From positions 1 to 64,000 of the forward strand of contig CAZOOK010000010.1 in assembly GCA_964581385.1 (NCBI GenBank): DNA of 64,000 bases, in the 5' to 3' direction. Below the pieces are notes generated by a model. That model made no database searches and had not been told where the DNA came from. It saw nothing but the letters and a program-made list of their open reading frames with translations. This document shows positions 1 through 8,874 of this stretch, piece by piece (positions within the stretch are counted from its first letter, which is position 1; each line of letters opens with the position of its first letter). A program made the translations under genes and the position numbers. This stretch comes from CAZOOK01 sp964581385 (GTDB lineage Bacteria > Pseudomonadota > Gammaproteobacteria > Nevskiales > Nevskiaceae).

Positions 1-525
1 GATCTCGAATTGGGCGCGTTCAAGTACTACACGATGGATATCAAGGTTACGGATAGCCACTACCTTACGAATCCGTTGAACGTTGCTATTGCCACCCGCC
101 TTCCGCCTGGCGACGTGTTTCCGTTTCAGAGCGTGAATGTCTGGTCATACGGCACACCGGTCATCGGTCAGTGGGTGAGATTCAAGATCCCCCTGTCCGA
201 TCTTCACATTGGCAATGGAACGTTCGTCGGTTCGATTTCAGGGACGACGCTGACCGTTGCGTCGATCAGCTCGGGTGTGGCGCTTGATGCGGGCGGCTTC
301 ATCACGGGCACTGGGATCCCGGCAGGAACCTACATCGTTGGCTATAACCAGCAGAGCAGCGTTGGTACTTTCACCATTGCCGGGCCCGGAATCAGCGGCA
401 GCACTAGCGTTTCCAGCGAGACGATAAACTACCGTCGCACGGGATTCTATAAATCCTACTTCCAATGGGGAACTGACAACAGCACCTCGTTCTATGTCAA
501 TAATCTGGGGTTTTCGGTCAACTGA
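1..525 (+). CDS. C-terminal part of an unknown protein, cut by the window edge
   Basis: The reading frame is open from base 1 (D-L-E-L-G-A-F-K) to a TGA at 523-525, so only the last 174 residues are visible and the true start lies outside. The middle, about residues 75-140, is rich in Gly, Ser and Thr. It has the pattern GTFVGSISGTTLTVASISSG, then GTGIPAGTYIVGY and GTFTIAGPGIS. This is a small beta-rich module seen in phage-like and surface structural proteins. The ending, with aromatic residues and FYVNNLGFSVN, looks like a beta-sandwich edge of a secreted or carbohydrate-binding protein. I do not recognise the family. A strong hairpin follows the stop. Confidence 0.55.
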   Translation, partial: DLELGAFKYYTMDIKVTDSHYLTNPLNVAIATRLPPGDVFPFQSVNVWSYGTPVIGQWVRFKIPLSDLHIGNGTFVGSISGTTLTVASISSGVALDAGGFITGTGIPAGTYIVGYNQQSSVGTFTIAGPGISGSTSVSSETINYRRTGFYKSYFQWGTDNSTSFYVNNLGFSVN

Positions 526-550
526 CGCCCTGTCAGATTCGCTGCTGCTT

Positions 551-589
551 TGGAGCACGACGGTGGTGAATTGCCACCGTCGTGCTCCA
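551..589 (+). terminator. Hairpin after the partial gene, likely a terminator
   Basis: A perfect inverted repeat has 16-base arms (551-566 and 574-589) and a 7-base loop. It lies 25 bases after the stop codon of the first gene. There is no run of T after it, so it may act as a weak terminator or as a 3' stabiliser. It could also serve the convergent gene ending at 716. Confidence 0.6.
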
Positions 590-715
590 CTGCAAGTAGC
601 AGCAGCGTCCTTCGTCACTATCGATGTCAGACCGGCGTAGCGCCACCCCTTCCGACAGTCGAAAGCCCATACCGCGTTGCAGCAACGCTGCGACCAAAGT
701 TGGTGCTAACGGGCT

Positions 716-3262
716 CTAGCGGAACACCCAAAGACGTTGGGTTGTCGCAACAGTGCCATCGGGCCCTGTACAGATCAGGGTGTATCTGTTTGCCCCGGTC
801 GCGGTCGGCGTCAATGTATCGCTTCCATTGGCAGGTTCACTGCCGCTCCAGTTGCCACTTGCCGTACAGTCCGTCGCATTTTGAGTGGACCACGTTAGCG
901 TCACACTCTTTCCCAGCCTGATAAAGAACGAAGGCGACATGGTCAGTTGCATGGTCGGGGTTGAGGCGGCCACCATGATCTTGCTGACGAATGCATCGCC
1001 ACCACCCCCCGCGTTTGCACTCTGCAGCGGGCTGGCGGTGGGAAAGTCGGTTGAGTGCGTAGACCCCGCGACATAGGCGTTGCCGGCATTATCCACGGCG
1101 ATGGCTTCCGCAGAGTCGCTGTCGCTGCCGCCCAGATAGGTGGAATACGACAGGGCGCTACCGGCGGCGTTGAGCTTGCTGATGTACGCATCGCCGCTGC
1201 CTCCCGCGTTTGCACTCTGCAGTGGGCTGGCAATGGGAAAGTCGGTCGAGTACGTAAACCCCGCAATGTAGGCATTGCCGGCTCCATCCACGGCGATGGC
1301 CTTGGCAAAGTCGGTGTCGCCGCCGCCCAGATAGGTGGAATACACCAACGCGCTGCCGGCGGCGTTGAGCTTGCTGATGTACGCATCGCCACTGCCTCCC
1401 GCGTTTGCACTCTGCAGTGGGCTGGCAGTGGGAAAGTCAGTCGATGTTGTGTATCCGGCGACATAGGCGTTGCCGGCACTATCCACGGCGATGGCATAGG
1501 CTAGATCGTCGCCGCTGCCGCCGAGGTAGGTCGAATATACGAGCGCGCTGCCGGCGGCGTTGAGCTTGGCCACGAAAGCATCGTCATTGCCCCCCGCGTT
1601 CGCGTTCTGCAGTGGGCCGGCGGTCGGAAAATCTGTCGAAGTTGTGTATCCAGCGACATAGACGTTGCCGGCGCCATCCACGGCGATGGCGAATGCTTCG
1701 TCGTGTCCGCTGCCGCCCAGATAGGTCGAATACACCAGCGCACTGCCGGCGACGTTGAGCTTGCTGACGAACGCATCCTCACGACCCGCATTCGCGCTCC
1801 GCAGCGGGTTCGCGGTAGGAAAGTCGGTTGAGTATGTGTATCCGGCGACGTAGGCGTTGCCGGCGCTATCCACGGCGATGGCGAAGGCTTGGTCGTCGCT
1901 GCCACCACCGAGATAGGTCGAATATACGAGTGCGCTGCCGGCGGCGTTGAGTTTTGCGACGAAGCCATCGAAGCCAAACGCGTACGCGCTCTGCAGCGGG
2001 CTGACGGTGGGGAAGTTGATCGAGGACGTCTCTCCTGCGACGTAGGCATTGCCGGTGCTGTCCACCGCGATAGCATAGGCCACGTCGGCGCCGCTGCCGC
2101 CCAGATAGGTGGAATACACCAGCGCACTGCCAGCGGCGTTGAGCTTGCTGACGAACACATCGCCACCAAATGTACTGCCGCCCGCGTTCGCTCCTTGCAG
2201 CGGGCTGGCAGTGGGAAAGTCGGTCGAGGTCGTTTCACCCGCGACATAGGCGTTGCCAGCGTTGTCCACGGCGATGGCGTTGGCTTCGTCGCCGCCGCTG
2301 CCGCCCAGGTAGGTGGAATAAGCCAAGACTGGATCGATGACCAGCCGGCGGCTGTGGTCATAGTCGCCCACAGCAAACGCGACTTGCTGATGATCAAGGA
2401 CGTAATGGCCTTCGATGGTCTGTTTGTCGCCTTTGTCCGTGGTCTGGTAGATCACGGGTTTGAGCTGGCGCAGGGTTTGATTCTTCACTTTGACCAGCAG
2501 GTCGCCGTTCGTATCCAGCGCGAGACCATCGGTGCCTTCGATCTTGAGCTTGATCTGTTTCGGATCGCCGCTCGGGGCAACCACGAGGTCATATTCCAGC
2601 TGTTGCGGATTGCCGTAGACCACCCAGTCGATGCCGGGGTAGACCTGCTGATAGCGCACGGCGCCATAGTTGGCGACGTTGCTATGCCACTTCGAGCGGT
2701 CGTTGCCGATGAAATAGTTGCTGTAACTTTCTAACGGCCGCTCAGTCACCAGCCGGGGCTGGGCCTTGGCGTTGACCAAGCTCATTCGCAGCCAGGCTTG
2801 CTCGACAGGCGCGGGTTTTTTTTCGACATCTGGCTTGCCCACTGTCTCCGCTGCAGTGTTGCGCAGGCTCAGGATCGCGCCACTGCCCGTGAGACCCACG
2901 CTGTAACCTCCACCGCGGGCCAAATATTTCACGGATGACGACGCCTGGCCGACATTGGGTTCGAAGCGGATCGGCAGCTTGCCGTAGCCGGTGACGATGC
3001 CGGCGCGAGTTTCGGGATCAACCGCTGCAGCGGACATTGAGGCTGCCGCAGTGATGGGAGCAAGCGCCGCGAGCGTCGCCGGATGGGCTTTGTCGTTGAG
3101 TGTGATGACGGCGCCCGCCGTTGTCGCGCTAGTGCGGTCGATATTCGGCGTCCGAGTGGCGCTATAGGCGGCTGCCACGATTCCAAGTCCAAACATAAAT
3201 ATCGCGGTACGGTGCAATGTCGCGCGCAGGCCCAGCACATTCACGTCCATTGTCTTGTTCAT
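716..3262 (-). CDS. Exported SBBP-repeat beta-propeller protein
   Basis: The 848-residue product begins with a hydrophobic segment (about residues 15-38) typical of a signal peptide or anchor. A conserved domain follows (about residues 80-310, containing IRFEPNVGQ, YFIGNDRSKWHSNV and YPGIDWVVYG) of the type that precedes SBBP propellers. Then come seven repeats of about 65 residues, each starting YSTYLGG and containing AIAVD.AGNAYVAG.T.STDFPT. The last 80 residues form an Ig-like domain (TLTWSTQNATDCTASG...). The start at 3262 is chosen because GGAG sits 8 bases upstream; a longer frame to 3337 lacks this and would put residues before the signal sequence. The likely place is the periplasm, outer membrane or outside the cell. 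Function is unknown. A perfect FNR-type box lies about 200 bases upstream. Confidence 0.85.
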   Translation of the reverse strand: MNKTMDVNVLGLRATLHRTAIFMFGLGIVAAAYSATRTPNIDRTSATTAGAVITLNDKAHPATLAALAPITAAASMSAAAVDPETRAGIVTGYGKLPIRFEPNVGQASSSVKYLARGGGYSVGLTGSGAILSLRNTAAETVGKPDVEKKPAPVEQAWLRMSLVNAKAQPRLVTERPLESYSNYFIGNDRSKWHSNVANYGAVRYQQVYPGIDWVVYGNPQQLEYDLVVAPSGDPKQIKLKIEGTDGLALDTNGDLLVKVKNQTLRQLKPVIYQTTDKGDKQTIEGHYVLDHQQVAFAVGDYDHSRRLVIDPVLAYSTYLGGSGGDEANAIAVDNAGNAYVAGETTSTDFPTASPLQGANAGGSTFGGDVFVSKLNAAGSALVYSTYLGGSGADVAYAIAVDSTGNAYVAGETSSINFPTVSPLQSAYAFGFDGFVAKLNAAGSALVYSTYLGGGSDDQAFAIAVDSAGNAYVAGYTYSTDFPTANPLRSANAGREDAFVSKLNVAGSALVYSTYLGGSGHDEAFAIAVDGAGNVYVAGYTTSTDFPTAGPLQNANAGGNDDAFVAKLNAAGSALVYSTYLGGSGDDLAYAIAVDSAGNAYVAGYTTSTDFPTASPLQSANAGGSGDAYISKLNAAGSALVYSTYLGGGDTDFAKAIAVDGAGNAYIAGFTYSTDFPIASPLQSANAGGSGDAYISKLNAAGSALSYSTYLGGSDSDSAEAIAVDNAGNAYVAGSTHSTDFPTASPLQSANAGGGGDAFVSKIMVAASTPTMQLTMSPSFFIRLGKSVTLTWSTQNATDCTASGNWSGSEPANGSDTLTPTATGANRYTLICTGPDGTVATTQRLWVFR
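970..2322. repeat. Seven tandem coding repeats of about 195 bp (SBBP)
   Basis: The DNA coding for the seven SBBP units repeats with a period of roughly 190-205 bases and remains very similar between copies, for example the recurring stretches that encode YSTYLGGSG and NAAGSALVYSTYLGG. The similarity at DNA level would allow the number of copies to change by recombination without breaking the frame. Confidence 0.8.
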
Positions 3263-3460
3263 GCGGCAATCTCCATGTGCCAAATGTCCATATGACTCTG
3301 CGACCTGGAACGCTGTGTCGACAGCGCGCAAAGTCACATTAAAAATCCGACTAGGCTGGCTTTTCTCCCTAAAACGTTAACGAAATGTTCCATTCAGATC
3401 GGGACTCCAACAATCCCTAGAGTCCAGTAATCACCATATTCCTATCCCTGTTGCCGGCGA

Positions 3461-3474
3461 TTGATCCAGATCAA
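3461..3474. promoter_or_regulatory. Perfect FNR/Anr-type box
   Basis: TTGATCCAGATCAA matches the symmetric FNR/Anr consensus TTGAT-N4-ATCAA exactly. It lies in the 405-base gap between the SBBP gene start (3262) and the end of the diguanylate cyclase gene (3668), about 200 bases upstream of the SBBP start. The rest of this gap (3263-3667) holds no convincing gene. The natural target is the SBBP gene, which would link it to oxygen supply. Confidence 0.55.
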
Positions 3475-3667
3475 TGACAGCGGCGGGCTTCAATAGTTCT
3501 TGGGAAACTGCGGCGATCAACGATCACGGGCCGACATTTTTTCGCGATCGAACATTTCGCTTTGCACACCGTGCATGATTGTGAGTTGTTCAGCGCGGCA
3601 GCGAAGGATATTCGATCTTCTGCAGCAATCTTCAATCCTGAAACGACGTCCAAATGTCGCTGGATGA

Positions 3668-6166
3668 TCAGATGTGGGATACAACCAACCTGTGGATTTC
3701 GGGTTGATAATAGCCACAACCGCTGCGCTCACGCTTTGCGGCGTACATCGCCTTGTCCGCAGCTCGTTTCAATGAATCCGCATCATCGCCGTGATCGGGA
3801 AATGACGCGAAACCCAAACTGCCGACAACACTCACTCTTCCCGCTTGAGTTGAAATTGGTTGCGCAATGGCCTGAGATACACGCTTGGCGATGATTTCCA
3901 GTTGCGGAATGTCTTTGACCGCATCGAATATCAGCATGAATTCATCACCGCCGTGACGGCCCAGATAATCCGAATCGCGCAGACAGAGGCGCAAGCGCTC
4001 GGATATCGCCTGTAAGACCTCATCGCCAACATTGTGACCGTAGCGATCGTTGATCGGTTTGAAGCCATCGAGATCGACATAACATAACGTGAAGCAGGAA
4101 CGCGGAACCGTTTTGTTGTAGCGGGCAATGCGGGCACTCAGCTCGGCATCGAAGCTGGATCTGTTTGCCAACCCGGTCAAGGCATCCGTATGTGCCAGAC
4201 GATCGACTTTTTCCTTTTCTCCGTCGCGCTCGCGCTTCAGCGCGAAAGCGGTGAACTCATAGATGAATGCCATCCCGGACACGCTGAAAAGGCACACGAG
4301 GCAATTAAGGAGTCGGTTATAGACCTCGAGCTTCGGATCGATGACGTTGTAGAACTCGAAGCCCGTGAATTCAAGGCCGGCGAAAGCCACGATTGCGACC
4401 AGGGAAGCAACCACGGCATAGGTTCCCCAACGCATTCCTCCGAAGAAATAGGCGATCAAAGGCGGAAATACCAGTTGTGGCGCTGACACCGATATCGCCG
4501 CGCCTCCAGAAACACATACACCGATCAGGATGGACGTATAAGCCAGTATCACCAGGGCCGCGCCGCAAACGATTTGGTTTCCACGGTGCCGCAGAGTGAA
4601 TAGCAGGAACGCCGCAATGAATAACACCGGAATGCAGATCGCAAGCGTGATGACTTTTGAACCGAAGGGAAACGGACCCAGTGCCAACGGTACGGCGGTC
4701 GCAACCACTACACCGCAGACAAGTAGGAGAGCCATGACTAGGAAACGGGCGCGATGAAGTTTGTCTGATTCATCGAACAACGATGGATGGATAAAGAAAT
4801 TCACCAGCCGGGAATAAAAGCTCATTCTCTCTACTGAATCCGTTGCCGATTCCTTCAAATCACTGACCGCATCCCCATTGGGCTCCAGACCTGTTTTTTC
4901 GTTATCCGCCGATGTCGATTGCTTGGCAGACTCAACATCTTCAGATCCCCTCGGGCAATCGGTGGACGGTGAGAAAAGACGCCAGCTGTTGCCGCCGGCA
5001 CTTTTCACATCGTACATTGCACCGTCCGCTGCTTTCCTCAACGTTACGGGCGCGTTCGCGTCGTCGGGAAAAATGGCGAATCCCAGACTAGCGCCGACAT
5101 TCAGCTGACCGACCGTTGTGTCAATGGGTTCGCAAAGAGATTTCAGCAAGCGCTGAGCCATTAATTCCACGCCGGCGGTATCGGCGTTCGCCACGTTGGA
5201 TTTCGTCTCGAACATGATCAAGAATTCGTCTCCACCATGTCGTCCGACGATATCGTCGCCGCGGCACGATAGAAGTAATCGTTCCGCTATGATCCGCAAT
5301 ACTTCATCGCCGATCGCATGGCCGTATTGATCGTTGATCGGCTTGAATCCATCCAGATCAATACACCCAAGCACGAAGTGCCGCGGCGGACTCATTGCTC
5401 CATACGCGGCTATGCGTTGTTCCAGACTGGTGTCGAAATTGCGCCGATTCGCCAAACCGGTCAACGCATCCGTCTGCGATAGCGCCACGGCTTTCTGATG
5501 TTCGCGATCACGTTCCTGTTTCAGTTTGATCGCGGTCAACTCATAGACGAAAGCCATGGCTGAAACCGTGCATATTCCAATAAAGCACACCAAAAGCTGG
5601 TCTATTTTTGCGTCTCGAACCGAGACCGTATTCCGAGGGAATTGAAAGCCGGCCGCTTCTGCCAGTACGAATATGGACACAACGAGAAAGGAAAGCAGTA
5701 CCGTGTAGTTACCCCAGCGCATGCTGCCAAAAAAATAGGCCATCAATGGCGGCACTACCAGCAACTGCGTACTTGACGAATATCGTACGCCGCCGGACAT
5801 GCCGATTCCCGATACGACCGCTACCGTGGCCACGAGTATCGCCGCCACGCTACACGCGGAGTAGCTGCCGTGGCGGCGCAACCGGACCAGCACGTCTGAA
5901 ATACCGGCGATCAGTAACGAGCAGAGGAGCAGGCCGGCCAACTGGAATAACCGCTGTGGACTATTAACCAATTTGATGGTGGTTACGATGCTGGCGAAGC
6001 CAAGCAAAATGTCGAAAACCAATAGCAACGCAATGAGCGCACGTGCCCTGTAGAGCAAATCAGGGTTGCTGCGAAGAGACGGGTTCACAAAGTGCTCTAT
6101 GACATCGACGATTCCCTTTGACTCAAAGGACGCTAAGCGCATAGCGATACGATCTCGTGTAGTCAT
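3668..6166 (-). CDS. Membrane diguanylate cyclase with two complete sensor-GGDEF units
   Basis: This 832-residue protein has two copies of the same unit: a multi-spanning membrane domain of about 200 residues followed by a GGDEF domain. The units match in detail, e.g. VVPPLMAYFFGSMRWGNY / VFPPLIAYFFGGMRWGTY and AMAFVYELTAIKLKQERD / GMAFIYEFTAFALKRERD. The GGDEF motifs fall at about residues 311-315 and 739-743. Each is preceded by an RxxD inhibitory site (RGDD and RDSD), so both halves look competent to make cyclic di-GMP and to be product-inhibited. The start at 6166 (MTTRD) is preferred over an upstream frame to 6253 that adds a basic stretch; the RBS is weak in both cases. No signal-binding domain other than the membrane part is visible. 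Confidence 0.85.
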   Translation of the reverse strand: MTTRDRIAMRLASFESKGIVDVIEHFVNPSLRSNPDLLYRARALIALLLVFDILLGFASIVTTIKLVNSPQRLFQLAGLLLCSLLIAGISDVLVRLRRHGSYSACSVAAILVATVAVVSGIGMSGGVRYSSSTQLLVVPPLMAYFFGSMRWGNYTVLLSFLVVSIFVLAEAAGFQFPRNTVSVRDAKIDQLLVCFIGICTVSAMAFVYELTAIKLKQERDREHQKAVALSQTDALTGLANRRNFDTSLEQRIAAYGAMSPPRHFVLGCIDLDGFKPINDQYGHAIGDEVLRIIAERLLLSCRGDDIVGRHGGDEFLIMFETKSNVANADTAGVELMAQRLLKSLCEPIDTTVGQLNVGASLGFAIFPDDANAPVTLRKAADGAMYDVKSAGGNSWRLFSPSTDCPRGSEDVESAKQSTSADNEKTGLEPNGDAVSDLKESATDSVERMSFYSRLVNFFIHPSLFDESDKLHRARFLVMALLLVCGVVVATAVPLALGPFPFGSKVITLAICIPVLFIAAFLLFTLRHRGNQIVCGAALVILAYTSILIGVCVSGGAAISVSAPQLVFPPLIAYFFGGMRWGTYAVVASLVAIVAFAGLEFTGFEFYNVIDPKLEVYNRLLNCLVCLFSVSGMAFIYEFTAFALKRERDGEKEKVDRLAHTDALTGLANRSSFDAELSARIARYNKTVPRSCFTLCYVDLDGFKPINDRYGHNVGDEVLQAISERLRLCLRDSDYLGRHGGDEFMLIFDAVKDIPQLEIIAKRVSQAIAQPISTQAGRVSVVGSLGFASFPDHGDDADSLKRAADKAMYAAKRERSGCGYYQPEIHRLVVSHI

Positions 6167-6438
6167 AAATCTTCGCGATGAAGCCAGATCAACCAACAAT
6201 AGCCAGCGCGTCCCACGACTGAAATCCGCTGTTCGCCTCCGGCGACATAACAAACTGAAAACCGTGGATACATTGCGTGCGACTACCCCCTGCTCTCAGA
6301 CAAACGGGCAAGCGTCAGGCTGCCCAATTGACTGACTTCCGTAGGCATCTCTGTACTATATCGGAGGGTGTGCCAGAAAGTTGAAACCCGTGACTGGCAA
6401 ATCATTGCCGTGGCCACGAACTCATCTTGCGCGACAAA

Positions 6439-6762
6439 TTATCGGGGAATGACGATCTCGCTGATTTGAATGACCGGCTCAATATCCGTATAGCGCGGCA
6501 TGTCGCCCTGTAGGGTCGACGCATGCGGAGTAAAGGCGGCCATAAAATCTTCAGCCGAGTTGAAAACGAAATGACACATGGCAACATAAGCCGCATCTGT
6601 TCCTGGAATTGTGCCGCTGAGTCCACGCTCGACCGAAACACTTTTGAATCCCGGATGCATACTCAGTAGTTTGATGGACATTGGCATATGAGTTTCGACG
6701 TAGTAACGCATATCAAAGCGTGCGCCGGATTTGTTGGGATACAGAATGCTGATTTTCACCAT
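6439..6762 (-). CDS. EthD family protein
   Basis: A 107-residue protein of the EthD type, small ferredoxin-like alpha/beta-barrel proteins often linked to degradation of ethers or other organics. Visible marks are the N-terminal VKISILYPN strand, the RYYVETHMPMSIKLL segment with the conserved HMP, and the C-terminal RYTDIEPVIQISEI. The ATG at 6762 is used because GGAAG lies 7 bases upstream; a TTG two codons earlier is possible. It stands alone on the minus strand between the cyclase gene and a small membrane gene, so its substrate cannot be inferred from context. Confidence 0.8.
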   Translation of the reverse strand: MVKISILYPNKSGARFDMRYYVETHMPMSIKLLSMHPGFKSVSVERGLSGTIPGTDAAYVAMCHFVFNSAEDFMAAFTPHASTLQGDMPRYTDIEPVIQISEIVIPR

Positions 6763-6892
6763 ATACAACTTCCGTATTTGACTTGGGCCTTAGCAGCTAT
6801 CATTGCCTGTTCGCTTTCGGGAATCCAGGAAACACGATTTCACGGAAGTATTGGACCGAGGCGGCAGAAGACCGCGCGGATTGGTCAGCGCT

Positions 6893-7177
6893 TCATTCAA
6901 CTGAGGGAGCGCGGCGGAGTTCAACGGCGGATTCGTCCTGTGATGGCGCGATCGGTTCCCAGATCGGTAGATACAGAGCAGCAACAACACCGGTACAGAA
7001 CATTTGCAACATCGCCGCGATAATTTGTGCGAGATGCCATTGATCAGGCAGAAAAGCGATCACGGCACAGCAGATGCCCATTACAACGAGCAGTCCCCAT
7101 CCAATATTGCCGCGCAGGATGAACTTGCCATCCAGCGTGTTGCGGCCTTTTCCAGAGTCCGCGCTTTTCAATTCCAT
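6893..7177 (-). CDS. Small two-helix membrane protein
   Basis: A 94-residue protein. Residues 25-43 (GWGLLVVMGICCAVIAFL) and 51-71 (IIAAMLQMFCTGVVAALYL) are good membrane helices. The ends are polar (MELKSADSGKGRN..., ...QDESAVELRRAPSVE). GGGAG 8 bases before the ATG supports this start. No family is recognised. It is followed on the same strand by the EthD gene after about 130 bases. Confidence 0.6.
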   Translation of the reverse strand: MELKSADSGKGRNTLDGKFILRGNIGWGLLVVMGICCAVIAFLPDQWHLAQIIAAMLQMFCTGVVAALYLPIWEPIAPSQDESAVELRRAPSVE

Positions 7178-7256
7178 CGATCCGCTCCCTGTGTTATCGC
7201 CGCCCGATGGAATTTTGGCGCATTTACCGCGGGATCGGAACTGCAGTCAGTAATTT

Positions 7257-7565
7257 TTAGGCGAACAGCATCCGATGAAGACCGGACAACGCTTCTCCAA
7301 GCCGCTGATGGTTGGCCAAAGCAAACCAAGCCATGATCAATACCATGCCGGAACCGAGAAGGATTCCGCCTGCGGTCTGTTCCGCGGGTGTGGAACGCGG
7401 CGCCAGCACCGTCCGACGCCGAGGCATCGGCGCCCTGGAAAATACCAGGCGTGATCGCCAAGCCTGGATGCGATTACGCCAGCGAGCGACTTGAGCGTTC
7501 CGGCCGCGAACGCCGGACCTGCCGGGAGCTGCTGGCATTGCTACTTGCAAACGATGGAGGGTCAT
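7257..7565 (-). CDS. Small membrane protein divergent from lexA, likely SOS-controlled
   Basis: A 102-residue protein with a very basic N-terminal half (about residues 1-60, many Arg) and one clear membrane helix (about 70-90: GGILLGSGMVLIMAWFALA). The ATG at 7565 has AAGGA 6 bases upstream; a TTG at 7580 would also read in frame. Its 5' end is 18 bases from the LexA box at 7584-7603, which lies between it and lexA, so both genes are probably repressed by LexA. Several SOS-induced division inhibitors (SidA of Caulobacter, for example) are small one-helix membrane proteins. That role is only a suggestion here because no sequence similarity is visible. Confidence 0.6.
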   Translation of the reverse strand: MTLHRLQVAMPAAPGRSGVRGRNAQVARWRNRIQAWRSRLVFSRAPMPRRRTVLAPRSTPAEQTAGGILLGSGMVLIMAWFALANHQRLGEALSGLHRMLFA

Positions 7566-7583
7566 AACTGTCCTTTTCAACAG

Positions 7584-7603
7584 TACTGTGTATAATCACA
7601 GTA
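7584..7603. promoter_or_regulatory. LexA (SOS) box in a divergent promoter
   Basis: TACTGTGTATAATCACAGTA is a symmetric gammaproteobacterial LexA site (CTGT-N8-ACAG, with flanking TA on both sides). It contains TATAAT at 7591-7596, a good -10 element for rightward transcription of lexA, so bound LexA would cover the promoter core. The box sits 25 bases before the lexA ATG and 18 bases before the divergent membrane gene. Confidence 0.9.
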
Positions 7604-7628
7604 TCGTGAATTGGGCCGATACGCAAGC

Positions 7629-8300
7629 ATGCCGCCGAATGAGCTAACGCCGCGACAAGCCGAGATTCTCTCGTTCATCCAGCGCTGCCTGCGCGAATCC
7701 GGCTCGCCGCCGACGCAGGACGATATCGCTCAGGAATTCGGTTTCAGTTCATCGACAGCCGCGCGCGAACATCTGCTGGCAATCGAGCGCAAGGGATTTA
7801 TCGAACTCCGTCCGCGCAATGCACGCGGCATTCGGGTTCTGGTTGGCGAGGACGATCGTTCGCCGCGTCATCAAATGGAGCTGCCGCTGCTCGGCCGCAT
7901 CGCCGCCGGATCACCGATTCTGGCGGAGGAGAACATTGATACCTGGCTGCGGATTGACCCTGGTTTGTTCCATCCGCGCGCGGACTTCCTGCATCGCGTA
8001 TCGGGCGAGTCGATGCGCGACATCAATATTTTCGATGGCGATCTCGTCGGCATTCATGCGCAGACAGTAGCCGACAACGGACAGGTCGTCGTCGCACGCA
8101 TCGCTGACCCCGCAACCGGCGAAGACACCATCACGCTGAAGCGATACTTCCGCCGTGGACGCAAGGTGATTCTTCAGCCCGAGAACAGTTCACCGGCGTA
8201 CAGGCCGATCGAGATCGATCTGGCACGGCATGCGCAGAATCAGGACCTGCCGGAGTTTCAGATCGCTGGAATTTATGTGGGTCTGATTCGCGGCAACTGA
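7629..8300 (+). CDS. lexA: LexA repressor
   Basis: A 223-residue SOS repressor. The N-terminal winged helix (residues 1-72) has the LTPRQAEILSFIQRCLRESGSPPTQDDIAQEFG pattern with its recognition helix around FSSSTAAREHL. The C-terminal S24-type domain has the self-cleavage bond Ala93-Gly94 (RIAAGSP), the catalytic Ser128 (SGESMRD) and Lys171 (TLKRYF). In DNA damage, RecA filaments trigger self-cleavage and release of SOS genes. The ATG at 7629 gives the family length; an in-frame TTG at 7611 would add six residues. The gene is autoregulated through the box at 7584-7603. No recA or recX is adjacent. Confidence 0.95.
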   Translation: MPPNELTPRQAEILSFIQRCLRESGSPPTQDDIAQEFGFSSSTAAREHLLAIERKGFIELRPRNARGIRVLVGEDDRSPRHQMELPLLGRIAAGSPILAEENIDTWLRIDPGLFHPRADFLHRVSGESMRDINIFDGDLVGIHAQTVADNGQVVVARIADPATGEDTITLKRYFRRGRKVILQPENSSPAYRPIEIDLARHAQNQDLPEFQIAGIYVGLIRGN

Positions 8301-8381
8301 ACCGGCATCGGCGCGCCGTCGTTCAGTCTGGTGCTGAGAAACGCTGCCATTACCCCATAAACCAGTATCCGATCCTGCGTA

Positions 8382-8618
8382 TCACGCCGCTTGCAGTTCG
8401 AGACGGCGAGTCACGCCGCGCCGGAGCAGGCTTCTGGCGGCAGTCATAGTGGCAATCCGATCGACGCGAAAGCTCACGTAAGGAACCCCGTCGACGATCT
8501 GAGGGCTAGTGGCGGTGAGAATCACGACGGAGTTGCCGTCAATGACAGCCACGAACCCCTGCTTGACCACATACTGGGCGATGCGTTGCAAATCCAATTT
8601 GACGATTGTTGGTTTCAT
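8382..8618 (-). CDS. Small hypothetical protein
   Basis: A 78-residue protein (MKPTIVKLDLQRIAQYVVKQG...) with alternating hydrophobic strands in the middle (FVAVIDGNSVVILTA) and a basic helix at the end (AARSLLRRGVTRRLELQ). GGGAG lies about 9 bases before the ATG. It is convergent with lexA. I do not recognise a family. The codon pattern and RBS make it more likely real than not. Confidence 0.5.
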   Translation of the reverse strand: MKPTIVKLDLQRIAQYVVKQGFVAVIDGNSVVILTATSPQIVDGVPYVSFRVDRIATMTAARSLLRRGVTRRLELQAA

Positions 8619-8874
8619 TGGAGTCGTCTCCCTGCCGAGTCGTCCTTTAGAACGTTAGTGCGATAAAAACTCCGACAGGCACTGCTCGCGACTGCCAGTG
8701 CGAACCGGCAACACGTCCGCTCTGTTCTTACATTTGTCGCGGACCGCTTGATTATCGGCATCGCGTTTTGAAGCTTTAACTACCGCTTGCAGATCAATGA
8801 AGCGGAGACGCTTTCTTCGATTCTCAGGGGCAAAAAAGCAGCCGCAGCGGGATATACCCGCACTCGGAAGCGAG

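Noticed and set aside
970..2322. Regular repeats that at first look like a CRISPR or satellite array
   Set aside because: The period of about 195 bases and in-frame translation into YSTYLGG units show coding SBBP repeats, with no short spacer-repeat pattern.
7168..7461. Alternative minus-strand frame overlapping the SOS membrane gene
   Set aside because: It overlaps two better supported genes in another frame and lacks a ribosome binding site and any recognisable structure.
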